DNA from: Ferrimonas sediminum
GTDB taxonomy: Bacteria > Pseudomonadota > Gammaproteobacteria > Enterobacterales > Shewanellaceae
DNA: 64,000 bases
Assembly (NCBI RefSeq): GCF_900100175.1
Contig: NZ_FNEM01000004.1
Coordinates: 186,001 to 250,000 of the forward strand
Direction: 5' to 3'
Shown: positions 9,363-19,629 of the stretch, piece after piece
How positions within the stretch are numbered: position 1 is the stretch's first letter
Layout of the letters: every line of letters begins with the position of its first letter
Position numbers and translations under genes: made by a program
Notes under the pieces: generated by a model
Databases searched by the model: none
Seen by the model: only the letters and a program-made list of their open reading frames with translations
What the model was told of the DNA's origin: nothing

Positions 9363-10148
9363 ATGGAGTTTTTTGCCATCAGCGCGATTTTGGGTTACGG
9401 CGTGGCCTTCTATCTGGTTGCCAGCAAGTTGCTGCACTCAGACGGCCCTAACCGTAAGCTGGCAACCATTGCCGGCGCCGTCGGTGTCATCTCTCATGCC
9501 GCCGCCCTGGCGCCGATGATTATCGAGAACGGCGGACAGCACTACAGTCTGGTGAACACCGCCTCTCTGGTGATGCTGATGATCACCACCGCCATTACCA
9601 TGATGCTGCCACGCATCAAGGTGATTGTTGTGGTACCCGCGGTCTACATCTGCGGCATTTTCGGGGCCGCCGGCATGGTGCTGCTGCCTCAGAATGAAGG
9701 CTATCTGTTTAACGACCCGGCGCTGTTCACCCACGTGGGCACCTCGTTGCTGTCCTACGCGGTATTTTTCATCGCCGCCCTGTATGCCATTCAGCTGGCC
9801 AGCATCAACCGCCGGCTCAAGGATCGCAAACTGATGCTGGAGTCGCCTCTGCCTCCGCTGATGACGGTAGAGAAGCAACTGTATCATCTGATCATGATCG
9901 GCTTCGCCCTGCTGACCTTTGCCCTGGCCACCGGATTTATCTTCCTGGAAGGCTTTTTCGGCAGCGGCCAGGCCCACAAAACAGTATTCGCCTCAGCGGC
10001 TTGGCTGGTGTACGGCACCATGCTGTATCGGCAACGAACCCGCGGTATGCAGATCCGCAGCGCCATCATCTACAGCATGACCGGCGTGGTCCTGCTGACC
10101 CTGGCCTATTTCGGCAATCGCCTGGTGCGAGAGCTGTTCATCGGTTAA
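9363..10148 (+). CDS. ypjD: Cytochrome c assembly (CcsA-like) membrane protein YpjD
   Basis: A 261-residue inner-membrane protein with about eight hydrophobic segments, related to CcsA/CcmC-type haem-handling proteins (WWD-like aromatic loop not evident). It is divergent from ffh and followed by the CorB-like gene, the same neighbourhood as in E. coli and Shewanella. Family members have been linked to Mg2+/Co2+ homeostasis alongside CorC-type proteins; the exact role here is not shown by sequence. RBS GAGGAACAAGGC precedes ATG 9363. Confidence 0.85.
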   Translation: MEFFAISAILGYGVAFYLVASKLLHSDGPNRKLATIAGAVGVISHAAALAPMIIENGGQHYSLVNTASLVMLMITTAITMMLPRIKVIVVVPAVYICGIFGAAGMVLLPQNEGYLFNDPALFTHVGTSLLSYAVFFIAALYAIQLASINRRLKDRKLMLESPLPPLMTVEKQLYHLIMIGFALLTFALATGFIFLEGFFGSGQAHKTVFASAAWLVYGTMLYRQRTRGMQIRSAIIYSMTGVVLLTLAYFGNRLVRELFIG

Positions 10149-10224
10149 TGCCTGCGGCCGCCCTTGACACGGGGCGGCCATTTCCTAATTCTAGGACCTT
10201 AACCGACATAAAGGATTGCCCCAT

Positions 10225-11487
10225 TTGGACGACATATCCACCGCAGGCCTACTGATTACCCTAGGCCTGCTGATTCTGCTCTCAGCCTTTTTCTCCGGTA
10301 CCGAAACGGCGATGATGTCGCTCAACCGGTACCGCCTGCGACACCTGAGCCAACAAGGCCACCGCGCAGCCAAGCGCGCCAACACCCTACTCGAGCGCCC
10401 GGATCGCCTGATAGGGCTGATCCTTATCGGCAACAACCTGGTCAACATTCTCGCCTCCTCCATTGCTACCGTCCTGGGCCTGCGCCTGTTCGGCCAGTGG
10501 GGACTGGCCATTGCCACCGGCTCACTGACCCTGGTGATTCTGATTTTTGCCGAGGTCACTCCAAAAACCCTGGCGGCCCTGTACCCGGAAAAACTGGCCT
10601 ACCCCAACAGCCTGGTGCTGCGGCCGTTGATGACCCTGTTCTACCCACTGGTGTGGCTGGTGAACCTGATCAGCAATGGCCTGCTGCGCCTGCTGGGAGT
10701 CAGCACCCGCTCTTCCGGCGACGACGACCTGTCTGCCGACGAGTTGCGCTCGGTCCTCAATGAAGCCAGCGCCATGATTCCCCGCCGCCACCGGGAGATG
10801 CTGGTATCGATACTGGATCTGGAGAAAGTCACCGTCGAGGATGTGATGGTGCCGCGCAATGAGTTGTACGCCATCGACATCAACGATGACTTCAAGACCA
10901 TGATGAAGCAGCTGACCCACAGCCCCCACAGTAAGGTGCTGTTGTATCGGGATAACATCGATGACGTGGTCGGGTTCCTGCATCTGTCGGATCTGCTGCG
11001 ACTGATGGCTCGGGAGCAGGGGGTGACCGACAAGGCCACTCTGCTGCGGGAGGTGCGGGAGATCTATTACGTGCCCGAGGGCACGCCGCTGAATGTGCAA
11101 CTGCTGAAATTCCAGCGCGCCAAGGAGCGACTGGGGCTGGTGGTGGATGAGTACGGTGACATCCAGGGACTGGTGTCTCTGGAGGACATTCTCGAGGAGA
11201 TCGTCGGCGACTTCACCACCGGGCTGCAACCGGCCACCAGTGAGGAGATCAGCAAACAAGACGACGGCAGTTATCAGGTGGACGCCAGCATCAACATTCG
11301 CGACATGAATCGCGAAATGAACTGGCACTTCCCCACCGACGGCCCCAAAACCCTCAATGGCCTGGTCCTGGAAGCGCTGGAGGAGATTCCGAAGGAACAC
11401 ACCAGCCTGTCCATCGGCCCCTATCAAATCGAGGTACTGGAGGCCAACGAAAGCATGGTCACCACAGTCCGGATTGAACCTAAATAG
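10225..11487 (+). CDS. corB: CorB/YfjD-like transporter-associated protein (DUF21-CBS)
   Basis: Integral membrane protein of 420 residues. A DUF21/CNNM domain of about four helices (residues 1-185; FFSGTETAMMSLNRYRLRH) is followed by a CBS pair (about 205-325; VEDVMVPRNELYAID, LVVDEYGDIQGLVSLEDILEEIVGD) and a C-terminal CorC_HlyC domain. The family takes part in Mg2+/Co2+ transport or efflux. The start is TTG at 10225: AAGGA at 10211-10215 is well spaced for it, and MDDISTAGLL aligns with the start of E. coli YfjD, while TTG 10216 abuts the RBS. Confidence 0.88.
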   Translation: MDDISTAGLLITLGLLILLSAFFSGTETAMMSLNRYRLRHLSQQGHRAAKRANTLLERPDRLIGLILIGNNLVNILASSIATVLGLRLFGQWGLAIATGSLTLVILIFAEVTPKTLAALYPEKLAYPNSLVLRPLMTLFYPLVWLVNLISNGLLRLLGVSTRSSGDDDLSADELRSVLNEASAMIPRRHREMLVSILDLEKVTVEDVMVPRNELYAIDINDDFKTMMKQLTHSPHSKVLLYRDNIDDVVGFLHLSDLLRLMAREQGVTDKATLLREVREIYYVPEGTPLNVQLLKFQRAKERLGLVVDEYGDIQGLVSLEDILEEIVGDFTTGLQPATSEEISKQDDGSYQVDASINIRDMNREMNWHFPTDGPKTLNGLVLEALEEIPKEHTSLSIGPYQIEVLEANESMVTTVRIEPK

Positions 11488-11525
11488 GGCTCAGGCAAAC
11501 CCTCTAAAAAATCTGAACTATACTG

Positions 11526-11558
11526 AAAGGCCGGCGCCCCGAAAGGAGCCGGCCTTTT
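11526..11558 (+). terminator. Terminator after corB
   Basis: AAAGGCCGGC (11526-11535) pairs with GCCGGCCTTT (11548-11557), followed by T, about 40 bases after the corB stop. Confidence 0.75.
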
Positions 11559-11579
11559 GGTTGCCAGGGAGGATGGAGG

Positions 11580-11945
11580 ATGCAGGGGAATTTACTATTG
11601 GGCCACAGCGTCCTGTTCGGGCTAGCGCTGGTGGCGCAGCCGCTGCAGGCCGAGAGCCAGTGGGTTACCGCCCCGACCCTGGCCTACCAGAACCCCAACT
11701 TTACCCAGATCCCTCTGACCCTCGAGCAGCGCTGGGGCAATGGCCCCTGGTATACCCAGACCTCGGTCAGCGTGACCGAGTCCCACCTGCCGCAACTGAA
11801 TCACCCGACAGAGAACGGTCTCGGCGCCCGTATCGGTGGTGGCCTCAGGCTGGGGCCAGTCAACATCTCACTGGATCTGCAGTACCAGCAACAGAAGCAG
11901 CAGAGCCTGACCGTATTGGGATTTCGAACTGAAGTGAATTTCTAG
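11580..11945 (+). CDS. Small exported protein of unknown function
   Basis: A 121-residue protein with a signal peptide ending about residue 24 (VAQPLQA-ES). The mature part alternates polar and hydrophobic residues (QIPLTLEQRWGNGPWYTQTS, LGARIGGGLRLGPVNISLDL) and ends in NF, the pattern of a short beta-barrel or beta-sandwich outer-membrane protein. I do not recognise the family. RBS GGAGGATGGAGG precedes ATG 11580. It has its own region between the corB terminator and the convergent acpS. Confidence 0.65.
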   Translation: MQGNLLLGHSVLFGLALVAQPLQAESQWVTAPTLAYQNPNFTQIPLTLEQRWGNGPWYTQTSVSVTESHLPQLNHPTENGLGARIGGGLRLGPVNISLDLQYQQQKQQSLTVLGFRTEVNF

Positions 11946-11962
11946 CCCGGCAGAGCGCCCGA

Positions 11963-12340
11963 CTAACTGAGCACCACCGTAGCCACGGCATAACGACGCT
12001 CATCCGCCAGGCTGATATGAGCGTCGGTCGCCCCCAACGCCTGCATGCGGGCTAAAGCTCCGCCGCTCAGATGCAGAACCGGTGCGCCATCATCGTTATG
12101 CCCCAGCTCGATGTGCTGAAACGATACGCCGCGACCAATGCCGGTCCCTAGCGCCTTGCCCACCGCCTCCTTAACCGCAAACCGCTTGGCCAGTAGCCTC
12201 GCCGGCGCCTTACTGGCCATCAGCTCATTACGCTCATTATCGGTGAGGATGCGATCGGCAAACCGTTGACCTAGACGCTGAAACTGCGCCTCAACCCGCT
12301 CGATTTCGACAATGTCGGTGCCCAGCCCCTTGATAGTCAT
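11963..12340 (-). CDS. acpS: Holo-[acyl-carrier-protein] synthase
   Basis: A 125-residue phosphopantetheinyl transferase that converts apo-ACP to holo-ACP using CoA. The conserved IKGLGTDIVEIERVE holds the Mg2+-binding Asp, and RLLAKRFAVKEAVGKALGTG holds the catalytic Glu/Lys region. The start touches the stop of pdxJ at 12340, so the two are coupled. It is the last gene of the long rnc-era-recO-pdxJ-acpS run. Confidence 0.95.
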   Translation of the reverse strand: MTIKGLGTDIVEIERVEAQFQRLGQRFADRILTDNERNELMASKAPARLLAKRFAVKEAVGKALGTGIGRGVSFQHIELGHNDDGAPVLHLSGGALARMQALGATDAHISLADERRYAVATVVLS

Positions 12341-13074
12341 CAGATCCCCTGACGGCCTTCTAACATCAAGCTGCGCATGTCACGAACTGCGGTTTCCAGG
12401 CCATCGATGGCCGCGCGGGCGATGATGGCATGGCCGATGTTCAGCTCATAGATCTCGGGAATGGCGGCGATCGGCTTAACATTATGGTAGTTCAGGCCGT
12501 GGCCGGCATTCACCACCAACCCCTGAGCGGCAGCGTAGTTGGCGCCTTCGGCAATGCGGGCCAGCTCCTGCTGCTGCTCCTCTTCGGTGGCGGCATCGGC
12601 ATAGGCACCAGTATGAATCTCGATGTAGGGCGCCCCAACCTTAACCGCAGCATCAATCTGCGCCTTGTCGGCATCGATGAACAGCGACACCTTGATACCG
12701 GCAGCCTTAAGGCGCGATACCGCGTCCAGCATCTTATCCAGCTGACCGGCCACATCCAGGCCCCCCTCGGTGGTCAGCTCTTCCCGCTTCTCCGGCACCA
12801 GGCAGACGTAGACCGGCTGCACACCGATGGCGATGTCCAGCATCTCCTCGGTCACCGCCATCTCCAGGTTCATGCGGGTCTTCAAGGTCTGTGCCAACAC
12901 CTGCACATCACGATCAATGATGTGACGGCGATCTTCACGCAGATGGATGGTGATGCCGTCGGCACCGGCGTGCTCCGCCACCGCCGCCGCATGCACCGGA
13001 TCAGGGTAGTCGGTGCCCCGGGCCTGGCGCAGGGTCGCGATGTGGTCGATATTGACACCCAGTAAAATGCTCAT
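12340..13074 (-). CDS. pdxJ: Pyridoxine 5'-phosphate synthase
   Basis: TIM-barrel enzyme of 244 residues closing the PNP ring from 1-deoxyxylulose 5-phosphate and 3-amino-1-hydroxyacetone 1-phosphate (de novo vitamin B6). Hallmarks are [49 protein letters not shown] and [11 protein letters not shown]. The start overlaps the end of recO by four bases. Confidence 0.97.
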   Translation of the reverse strand: MSILLGVNIDHIATLRQARGTDYPDPVHAAAVAEHAGADGITIHLREDRRHIIDRDVQVLAQTLKTRMNLEMAVTEEMLDIAIGVQPVYVCLVPEKREELTTEGGLDVAGQLDKMLDAVSRLKAAGIKVSLFIDADKAQIDAAVKVGAPYIEIHTGAYADAATEEEQQQELARIAEGANYAAAQGLVVNAGHGLNYHNVKPIAAIPEIYELNIGHAIIARAAIDGLETAVRDMRSLMLEGRQGI

Positions 13075-13781
13075 GATGTGCTTGTCCTTGGTCTGGTTTT
13101 TCTTTGAAACAGTTCACGACTGCGCAGTGGTTTGTTGCCCAGCAGCGGCTTCAGCAGGGTTCGTGCCAGGTGCTTGGCTTGTTGCAGGTGCAGAGGGTCG
13201 CTCAATTGCTGCTGCTGCAGTGCCAGCAACATCGCCCCGAGATAACCGCGATCCCCGGCCACCGGCATAAACCCCTGCTCGGCGACCAGGCTATAGCGAC
13301 CATCGGCGTGCAACGGCTCACCACAGGCGTCCTGACCCAGCAAGGGGGCGACACCGAGGTAGTCCAGCAGCATCCATTCAAAATAGCGCAGCACCGCTTC
13401 GTTGCTGTCGGCCATAGCCAGGGTTAACAGACTCTGATGGTAGCCTTGGTACAACGACGGGCACTCCTGCAACTCTGACAGTAACCGGACTGTCAGCTCG
13501 TTACAATACAAGCCGCAAAACAACTTTTGCCCCTGCAGCGGTACCGGCAGGCTCAGGGTTTCCACCTGTTTGAGGGTTTTCAGTGAACCGCTGCCGGAGA
13601 GGAAAATTTTAAGAGGTTGAAAGGGTTGCAAGGCAGCCTTGGTCAGGCCGCCCTGCTTGCCACTGCTGCGGGCCACCGCCGCCACCTTACCGTCCTGCTC
13701 GGTCAGCAGGGTGATCAGCTGGCTGCGCTCACGATAAGGGCGGGCGTGCAGCAGATAGGCAGACTGCCAACCCGCGTCCAA
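13071..13781 (-). CDS. recO: DNA repair protein RecO
   Basis: A 236-residue RecO that loads RecA with RecR in gap repair. An N-terminal OB fold ([19 protein letters not shown]) is followed by the helical domain. The start is TTG at 13781, placed immediately after the era stop (TGA-TTG); the N-terminus then aligns with E. coli RecO (MEGWQRAFVLHSRPW). Translation is probably coupled to era. The zinc-ribbon cysteines found in some RecO proteins are not evident. Confidence 0.93.
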   Translation of the reverse strand: MDAGWQSAYLLHARPYRERSQLITLLTEQDGKVAAVARSSGKQGGLTKAALQPFQPLKIFLSGSGSLKTLKQVETLSLPVPLQGQKLFCGLYCNELTVRLLSELQECPSLYQGYHQSLLTLAMADSNEAVLRYFEWMLLDYLGVAPLLGQDACGEPLHADGRYSLVAEQGFMPVAGDRGYLGAMLLALQQQQLSDPLHLQQAKHLARTLLKPLLGNKPLRSRELFQRKTRPRTSTS

Positions 13782-14690
13782 TCAGTCGTCCCCGTACCCC
13801 AGACTGCGCAGCGCCCGTTCGTCGTCCGCCCAGCCGGATTTCACCTTGACCCAGGTCTCCAGGTACACCTTGGTCTCGAACATGTTTTCCATCTCGATCC
13901 GCGCCTCGCGGCCGATGGTACGCAACTTGTCGCCCTTGTTGCCGATCACCATCCGCTTCTGGCCTTCCCGTTCAACCAGGATCAGCGCATGAATGTGGAA
14001 GGTGCCCTTTTCATCGACCTTAAACTGCTCGATCTCCACCGTGGCGGCATAGGGCAGTTCGTCGCCGAGGAAACGCATCAGCTTTTCACGCAGAATCTCG
14101 GACGCCATAAAGCGCTGGCTGCGATCGGTGACATAATCTTCCGGGAAGTAGTGAATCGACTCCTGGATGCTGTCCAGAGACAGCGCCATGATGGGGTCCA
14201 CATTACCGCCCTTGCCGGCGGCCACCGGGAACACCGCATCAAACTCAAACTTGCTCTGCAGCTCCTGCAAGTGCGGCAGCAGCTCCTCTTTGTCCTTGAT
14301 CTGATCAACCTTGTTGACCACCAGGGCCACTTTGCGACCCTCGTTGCCTTCACGGCCAAGCTTCTTCAGCACCATTTCGTCGTCCGGGGTCCATTTGGTC
14401 CCCTCGACCACAAACAGCACCAGCTCGACATCGGCCAGGGAGGTCGCCGCCGCCCGGTTCATCAACCGGTTGATGGTGCGCTTCTCTTCGATGTGCAGCC
14501 CCGGGGTATCCACAAAGATCACCTGACGGGGGCCTTCGGTGTGGATGCCCATAATGCGATGCCGGGTGGTTTGCGGCTTACGGGAGGTAATGCTGATCTT
14601 CTGCTTCAGCAGACGATTGAGCAGGGTCGACTTGCCCACATTGGGGCGGCCGACAATGGCAACAAAGCCGCAGTAGGTGGTATCGGTCAT
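13782..14690 (-). CDS. era: GTPase Era
   Basis: A 302-residue ribosome-assembly GTPase that binds the 3' end of 16S rRNA. G motifs are [21 protein letters not shown] and VNKVD; the C-terminal KH domain includes [20 protein letters not shown]. The start overlaps rnc by four bases, as in most gammaproteobacteria. Confidence 0.97.
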   Translation of the reverse strand: MTDTTYCGFVAIVGRPNVGKSTLLNRLLKQKISITSRKPQTTRHRIMGIHTEGPRQVIFVDTPGLHIEEKRTINRLMNRAAATSLADVELVLFVVEGTKWTPDDEMVLKKLGREGNEGRKVALVVNKVDQIKDKEELLPHLQELQSKFEFDAVFPVAAGKGGNVDPIMALSLDSIQESIHYFPEDYVTDRSQRFMASEILREKLMRFLGDELPYAATVEIEQFKVDEKGTFHIHALILVEREGQKRMVIGNKGDKLRTIGREARIEMENMFETKVYLETWVKVKSGWADDERALRSLGYGDD

Positions 14691-15358
14691 ACTTTCAATA
14701 ACTCCAGGACCTTACCGGCTGCGTCCTGCTCCGCCTTGCGTCGCGAGCTGCCTTTACCCAGTACCGGGTCGGCTACCTCGCTTACCAGGCAATGCACGGT
14801 AAACTGTTGGTTGTGGGCATCACCGGTAACGGTAACCACCTCGTAATTGGGCAGCGGCTTCTTGCGCGCCTGCAGCCACTCCTGCAATCGGGTCTTGGGA
14901 TCTTTCTGCCCGGCACCGGGCACAATGGTCTCCAATCGCTGCTTCCACAGGTTCAGCAACAGCGGTTTACACACCTCGATGCCGTCGTCCAGGAACACCG
15001 CTCCGAGAATGGCTTCCACCGCATCGGCCAAGATGGAATCCCGACGGAATCCTCCGGATTTCAGCTCGCCGGCGCCGAGGCGAATGTAATCGCCCAGGTT
15101 CAGCTCACGAGCGATTTCCGCCAGGGTCACCCCCCGTACCAGCGTGGCCCGCATGCGGGTCATGTCGCCTTCCGCCGCTTGCGGGAAGCGATGATACAGC
15201 TCCTCGGCGATCACCATGGATAGCACGGCATCACCCAGGTATTCCAGTCGCTCATTATGGCGACTGCCGGCGCTGCGATGAGTCAGCGCCTGTTGCAACA
15301 ACTGAGGCTGCTTGAACTCATAGCCAAGCAGTCTCTGTAAACGATTTAAATCAGCCAC
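14687..15358 (-). CDS. rnc: Ribonuclease III
   Basis: A 223-residue double-strand-specific RNase for rRNA and mRNA processing. The endonuclease signature [20 protein letters not shown] and the acidic residues [15 protein letters not shown] are present. A dsRNA-binding domain occupies about residues 155-223 ([25 protein letters not shown]). It lies 9 bases after lepB and overlaps era. Confidence 0.97.
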   Translation of the reverse strand: MADLNRLQRLLGYEFKQPQLLQQALTHRSAGSRHNERLEYLGDAVLSMVIAEELYHRFPQAAEGDMTRMRATLVRGVTLAEIARELNLGDYIRLGAGELKSGGFRRDSILADAVEAILGAVFLDDGIEVCKPLLLNLWKQRLETIVPGAGQKDPKTRLQEWLQARKKPLPNYEVVTVTGDAHNQQFTVHCLVSEVADPVLGKGSSRRKAEQDAAGKVLELLKV

Positions 15359-15367
15359 AGCTAACCT

Positions 15368-16288
15368 TTATTGTAATCCGCCGATGCGATTAAAGCGCAC
15401 GCCGGTAGGCACCCATCCGGGCAGAATACTGCTGCTATCGCGGTCAAACTCAAAAGAGATCCAGATTCCGGTGGCCTGGCCGACCAGGTTTTCCTCGGGC
15501 ACAAAGCCCCAGAAACGGCCATCGGTGCTGTTGTCACGGTTATCACCCATCACAAAGTAGTGCCCTTCTGGCACCACCCATTCACCGGTACGGCGGCCCT
15601 GCTGCTGATAATAGTAGCGCAGAGGCTCCGAGCGACGGGGATTGATCAGGGTATCGTGGGTAATGCCCATCAGATCTTCTTTCAGACGCAGCAACGGCGT
15701 GCCGTTTTGCGAAAACTCACCACTGTTGACCTTGGCGCTGTTGATGGCGGTCAACTCAGGACAAGGAGAGACCCCAGCCTCACATTTCTGCTGCACGAAC
15801 AACTGTTTGTTGCGGTACACCACCTTGTCACCGGGCAAGCCGATCACCCGCTTGATGTAATCAATGCGAGGGTCTTTCGGGTACTTGAACACCACAATGT
15901 CGCCGCGTTGCGGCTCATTGTTGTCCCAGAACTTATAACGGAAAACCGGGTCGCGCAGACCGTATTCGTGCTTGTTCACCAGGATGAAGTCACCCACCAG
16001 CAGCGTTGGCATCATGGAGCCGGACGGAATCTGGAAGGGTTCCCACAGGAACGAACGCAAAATCAGCACGAAGGCGATAACCGGGAAAATGGACTTGGAA
16101 GTTTCCACCAACCAAGGCTCCTGGACCAGCTTTTCCTGGGCTTCCTCCGGCAGGTCGCCTGAGGTTTGCTGGCTGGCAAAAGCCAGTTTTTCCTGACGTT
16201 TTGGCGCCAGGTAAAAATGATCGAGTAGCCAAACCAGACCCGACCCAAGGGTGATCAACACCAGGATCAGTGAAAACATTGCCGCCAT
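15368..16288 (-). CDS. lepB: Signal peptidase I
   Basis: A 306-residue inner-membrane serine protease that removes Sec/Tat signal peptides. Two N-terminal membrane segments are followed by the periplasmic catalytic domain, with the Ser in IPSGSMMPTLLVGDFI and the Lys in DYIKRVIGLPGDKVVY (Ser/Lys dyad). Box E is HYFVMGDNRDNSTDGRFWG. It follows lepA by 6 bases, the standard lepA-lepB-rnc order. ATG 16279 (MFSLI) is a possible internal start. Confidence 0.96.
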   Translation of the reverse strand: MAAMFSLILVLITLGSGLVWLLDHFYLAPKRQEKLAFASQQTSGDLPEEAQEKLVQEPWLVETSKSIFPVIAFVLILRSFLWEPFQIPSGSMMPTLLVGDFILVNKHEYGLRDPVFRYKFWDNNEPQRGDIVVFKYPKDPRIDYIKRVIGLPGDKVVYRNKQLFVQQKCEAGVSPCPELTAINSAKVNSGEFSQNGTPLLRLKEDLMGITHDTLINPRRSEPLRYYYQQQGRRTGEWVVPEGHYFVMGDNRDNSTDGRFWGFVPEENLVGQATGIWISFEFDRDSSSILPGWVPTGVRFNRIGGLQ

Positions 16289-16294
16289 CTGCGC

Positions 16295-18085
16295 TTATTC
16301 TCCTACTTTCAGTACGGCCAGGAAGGCCTCCTGGGGAACCTCTACGTTACCCAGTTGCTTCATCCGCTTCTTGCCCTCTTTCTGCTTCTGCAGCAGCTTC
16401 TTCTTACGGCTCACGTCACCGCCATAACACTTGGCCGTTACGTCTTTACGCAGCGCTTTCACGTTGCTTCGAGCCACAATCATGCTGCCGATGGAAGCCT
16501 GAATGGCAATGTCGAACATCTGCCGCGGAATCAATTCCCGCATCTTCTCCACCAGCTGACGGCCGCGGAACTGGGCGTTCTCTTTATGGGTGATCATCGC
16601 CAGCGCATCGATACGCTCGCCGTTGATCATCACATCCAGACGCACCATCTCCTCTTCCTGGAAGCGGGTGAAGTTGTAATCCAGCGAGGCAAAGCCGCGG
16701 CTGGTGGACTTGAGTCGATCGAAGAAATCCAGTACCACTTCCGCCATCGGCAGTTCATAGGTCACTGCCACCTGATTACCGTGGTAGGCCATCTTAGTCT
16801 GAACCCCGCGCTTTTCGATACACAGGGTTATCACATTACCAAGATATTCCTGTGGAACCAGAATGTTGGCTTCGACGATTGGCTCGGCAATGGTTTCGAT
16901 GTTGTTCAGCGGCGGCAATTCGGACGGGTTGTCCACCAGCAGGGTTTCCCCCTTGGTGGTGCTCACCTTGTACACCACGGTCGGTGCGGTGGTGATCAGA
17001 TCCAGGTTGTACTCCCGCTCCAAGCGCTCCTGGATGATCTCCATATGCAGCATGCCCAGGAAGCCTACCCGGAAGCCGAAGCCCAGAGCCGACGAGGTTT
17101 CCGGCTCGAAGAACAGCGAGGCGTCATTCAGGGACAGCTTGTTCAGGGCGTCGCGGAAGGACTCATAGTCTTCACTGGAGATCGGGAACAGACCGGCATA
17201 GACCTGTGGCTTCACTTTCTGGAAGCCCGGCAGCACCTCGTCAGTGCCGTGCTTGGCGGTAGTCAGGGTATCACCCACCGGTGCACCGTGAATCTCTTTT
17301 ATGCCACACACCACCCAGCCGACTTCACCGGTATTGAGGACGGTGGTGTCTTTCTGCTTCGGCGTAAAGATGCCGAGGCGATCGACGCCCCACACCTGGC
17401 CGGTACTCATCACCTTGATCTTGTCGTTCTTCTTCAGAACGCCATTTTTAATTCGAACCAGCGACACCACACCCAGGTAGTTGTCAAACCAGGAATCGAT
17501 GATCAGCGCCTGCAGCGGCGCCTCAGGATCCCCTTCCGGTGGCGGGATCTTGTCGACGATGCATTCCAGCACCTCATCGACGCCGATGCCGGTCTTGGCT
17601 GAACAACGCACCGCTTCGATGGCGTCGATGCCGACGATGTCTTCAATCTCTTCCGCAACCCGCTCCGGATCTGCCTGTGGCAGATCGATCTTGTTGAGGA
17701 TCGGTTGAACCTCGAGATCCATCTCGATGGCGGTGTAACAGTTCGCCAGGGTCTGGGCTTCTACCCCCTGACCGGCGTCCACCACCAGCAAGGCGCCTTC
17801 ACAAGCCGCCAACGACCGGGATACTTCATAGCTGAAGTCCACGTGCCCGGGAGTATCGATGAAGTTCAGCTGATAAGTTTCACCGTCCTTCGCCGTGTAA
17901 TCCAGAGTCACACTCTGTGCTTTAATGGTAATGCCGCGCTCACGCTCAATGTCCATGGAATCGAGCACCTGGGCCGCCATCTCACGCTCTGACAAACCAC
18001 CGCAAACCTGGATCAATCGATCGGAAAGCGTCGATTTACCGTGGTCGATGTGGGCGATGATACTGAAATTTCGAATATGCTTCAT
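16295..18085 (-). CDS. lepA: Elongation factor 4
   Basis: A 596-residue translational GTPase that back-translocates or remodels stalled ribosomes. The G domain has [25 protein letters not shown] and NKIDLP; EF-G-like domains follow. The C-terminal LepA-specific domain ends [20 protein letters not shown]. It heads the leftward lepA-lepB-rnc-era run. About 150 bases separate it from rseC, including a hairpin (ATGCCCGG/CCGGGCAT, 18161-18187) without a T run. Confidence 0.97.
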   Translation of the reverse strand: MKHIRNFSIIAHIDHGKSTLSDRLIQVCGGLSEREMAAQVLDSMDIERERGITIKAQSVTLDYTAKDGETYQLNFIDTPGHVDFSYEVSRSLAACEGALLVVDAGQGVEAQTLANCYTAIEMDLEVQPILNKIDLPQADPERVAEEIEDIVGIDAIEAVRCSAKTGIGVDEVLECIVDKIPPPEGDPEAPLQALIIDSWFDNYLGVVSLVRIKNGVLKKNDKIKVMSTGQVWGVDRLGIFTPKQKDTTVLNTGEVGWVVCGIKEIHGAPVGDTLTTAKHGTDEVLPGFQKVKPQVYAGLFPISSEDYESFRDALNKLSLNDASLFFEPETSSALGFGFRVGFLGMLHMEIIQERLEREYNLDLITTAPTVVYKVSTTKGETLLVDNPSELPPLNNIETIAEPIVEANILVPQEYLGNVITLCIEKRGVQTKMAYHGNQVAVTYELPMAEVVLDFFDRLKSTSRGFASLDYNFTRFQEEEMVRLDVMINGERIDALAMITHKENAQFRGRQLVEKMRELIPRQMFDIAIQASIGSMIVARSNVKALRKDVTAKCYGGDVSRKKKLLQKQKEGKKRMKQLGNVEVPQEAFLAVLKVGE

Positions 18086-18236
18086 CTAGTCCGCTTCTTG
18101 CAAAAACTACAGGAATAAATTATCTACGATAGCTATAGGGGGGGGATTTTAACGGATTTTATGCCCGGCGGCTATGCATCCGGGCATTGCAGGCTCAGCG
18201 CCCCTGAAAAACCGGCACCGGGCGCGCCATAACCGG

Positions 18237-18674
18237 CTAATCAGACGTTGTCGACGCCCCCAGCACCCTGAGGATCCGCGGAGTCGGCGTGTAACGGTGC
18301 GACACTCCACGAGCCAGTAAAAAGCCACCGATGGCCAAAGCAACCCCGCTCAACAGGGACAGCCACTCAGGCCCGCTCCACAGAGCCCCCAGCCCGGCCC
18401 CTAACAATAAGCCTAGCAGCGGCAGCAGATACACCAAGGCCGCGGCGGTTAACAGCTGCTGCTCGGGAATGCCAAGGCTGACCTGAGTCCCCACCGACAA
18501 CGGCTTGCCATACGCCAACGTCAAGCGCTGCGCTTTGGCCGCCACCGCCTTGGCCACCACGCCGGAGCCACAAGTATCCGCTTCATGGCAGTGGCCACAG
18601 GCGCTCTGGCTCTGCCAACTGACGGTCACCTGTCCGTCGGAACACGCTTCCACACGAGCCAGCGCCTCGATCAC
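18237..18674 (-). CDS. rseC: SoxR-reducing / sigma-E regulatory protein RseC
   Basis: A 145-residue inner-membrane protein with an N-terminal Cys cluster (ACGHCHEADTCGSG, residues 25-38) and two membrane helices at about 74-94 and 101-122. RseC proteins are linked to the SoxR-reducing Rsx/Rnf system and are encoded with rpoE. It overlaps rseB by four bases. Cys spacing fits the RseC/MucC family. Confidence 0.9.
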   Translation of the reverse strand: MIEALARVEACSDGQVTVSWQSQSACGHCHEADTCGSGVVAKAVAAKAQRLTLAYGKPLSVGTQVSLGIPEQQLLTAAALVYLLPLLGLLLGAGLGALWSGPEWLSLLSGVALAIGGFLLARGVSHRYTPTPRILRVLGASTTSD

Positions 18675-19618
18675 TGCTCCCCCTTGGCGGGGTAGATGGA
18701 GTTAGCCACGTTACTGAGGCTTTCCACCGGCAGTTTGCCTACCGCCACCACCTCGACCTCACCATGGCGAGCCGACGCCAGAGATAAGCCACTGCCGGTC
18801 GACAGGTTATCCGGCATCTCAATCTGGCCGGCCAGGCCGATATACACCGACATTTCAGTGAGACCATCACTGAGCGATAGGTATTGGACCGGGTCATTAA
18901 CGCCAAACAGCCGGTGCTGATCCACATGCGTCACCTCAAAGCCCTTTGGCAACCAACCGAAACGCCACTGTGGCGCGTCTTTCGCTGACGCCGATGCCAC
19001 TACCGGAGGCCAGATCTGTCCCGCCAACTCCGACAGAATCGGTGGCGGCTCACTGAAGGTCACCAGTTCAATAACCAGATACTGCTCCAGCAACTGACCA
19101 TCGGCATTGATGGTGTCGATACGAAGCGGCAGACCAGATTTCACATCCAGCCACAACTGATAGCTGTAACGGAAGCGGTCGGTGGAGACAATGCGGATCA
19201 CTTGGGAGGTGCGCCCGGCGATGCGATCCCGGCCCCCCATGGCCAATTGATAGAAGGGCGTAAACGCTTCAACGCCAGTGCCAAAGGCCGGTGGAATAAA
19301 GCCGCTGATGCGGGCACTGCGCACCGAATAGGGTTTGACCTCATGCTCCAGATAGATCACCTGTTCATCCACCCGAACCACGTTTTTCTGCGGACCGTTC
19401 AAGTGTTCCAGGTAAGCCACCTGTTGATCATCCACCACCCCGTGCAGGTAGCGCAAAGGACGGATGTGATCCATCTGCAGGTGAATAAGTGAATATTGAA
19501 AGTGGGATTGAGAGAGCGCTTGCTGCATCCGTTGCAGCCAGCTGATGGCGGAGTCGCCAGTCGCGGCATGGGCTGGCAGTACCAGCAACCATGCCATCAG
19601 GAACCATATTTTACGCAA
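18671..19618 (-). CDS. rseB: Sigma-E regulatory protein RseB
   Basis: A 315-residue periplasmic protein with a signal peptide (residues 1-18, ending AHA). RseB binds the periplasmic domain of RseA and senses lipopolysaccharide/lipoprotein stress. Family regions are visible (MQQALSQSHFQYSLIHLQ, VVRVDEQVIYLE near 100, a C-terminal DUF-like domain with WLPKGFEVTHVD). It lies 11 bases after rseA and overlaps rseC. Confidence 0.95.
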   Translation of the reverse strand: MRKIWFLMAWLLVLPAHAATGDSAISWLQRMQQALSQSHFQYSLIHLQMDHIRPLRYLHGVVDDQQVAYLEHLNGPQKNVVRVDEQVIYLEHEVKPYSVRSARISGFIPPAFGTGVEAFTPFYQLAMGGRDRIAGRTSQVIRIVSTDRFRYSYQLWLDVKSGLPLRIDTINADGQLLEQYLVIELVTFSEPPPILSELAGQIWPPVVASASAKDAPQWRFGWLPKGFEVTHVDQHRLFGVNDPVQYLSLSDGLTEMSVYIGLAGQIEMPDNLSTGSGLSLASARHGEVEVVAVGKLPVESLSNVANSIYPAKGEQ

Positions 19619-19629
19619 GCCTTGCCTCG

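Noticed and set aside
18161-18187. Hairpin between rseC and lepA as terminator
   Set aside because: The 8-bp stem is real, but no T run follows on the minus strand, so it is not reported as a terminator.
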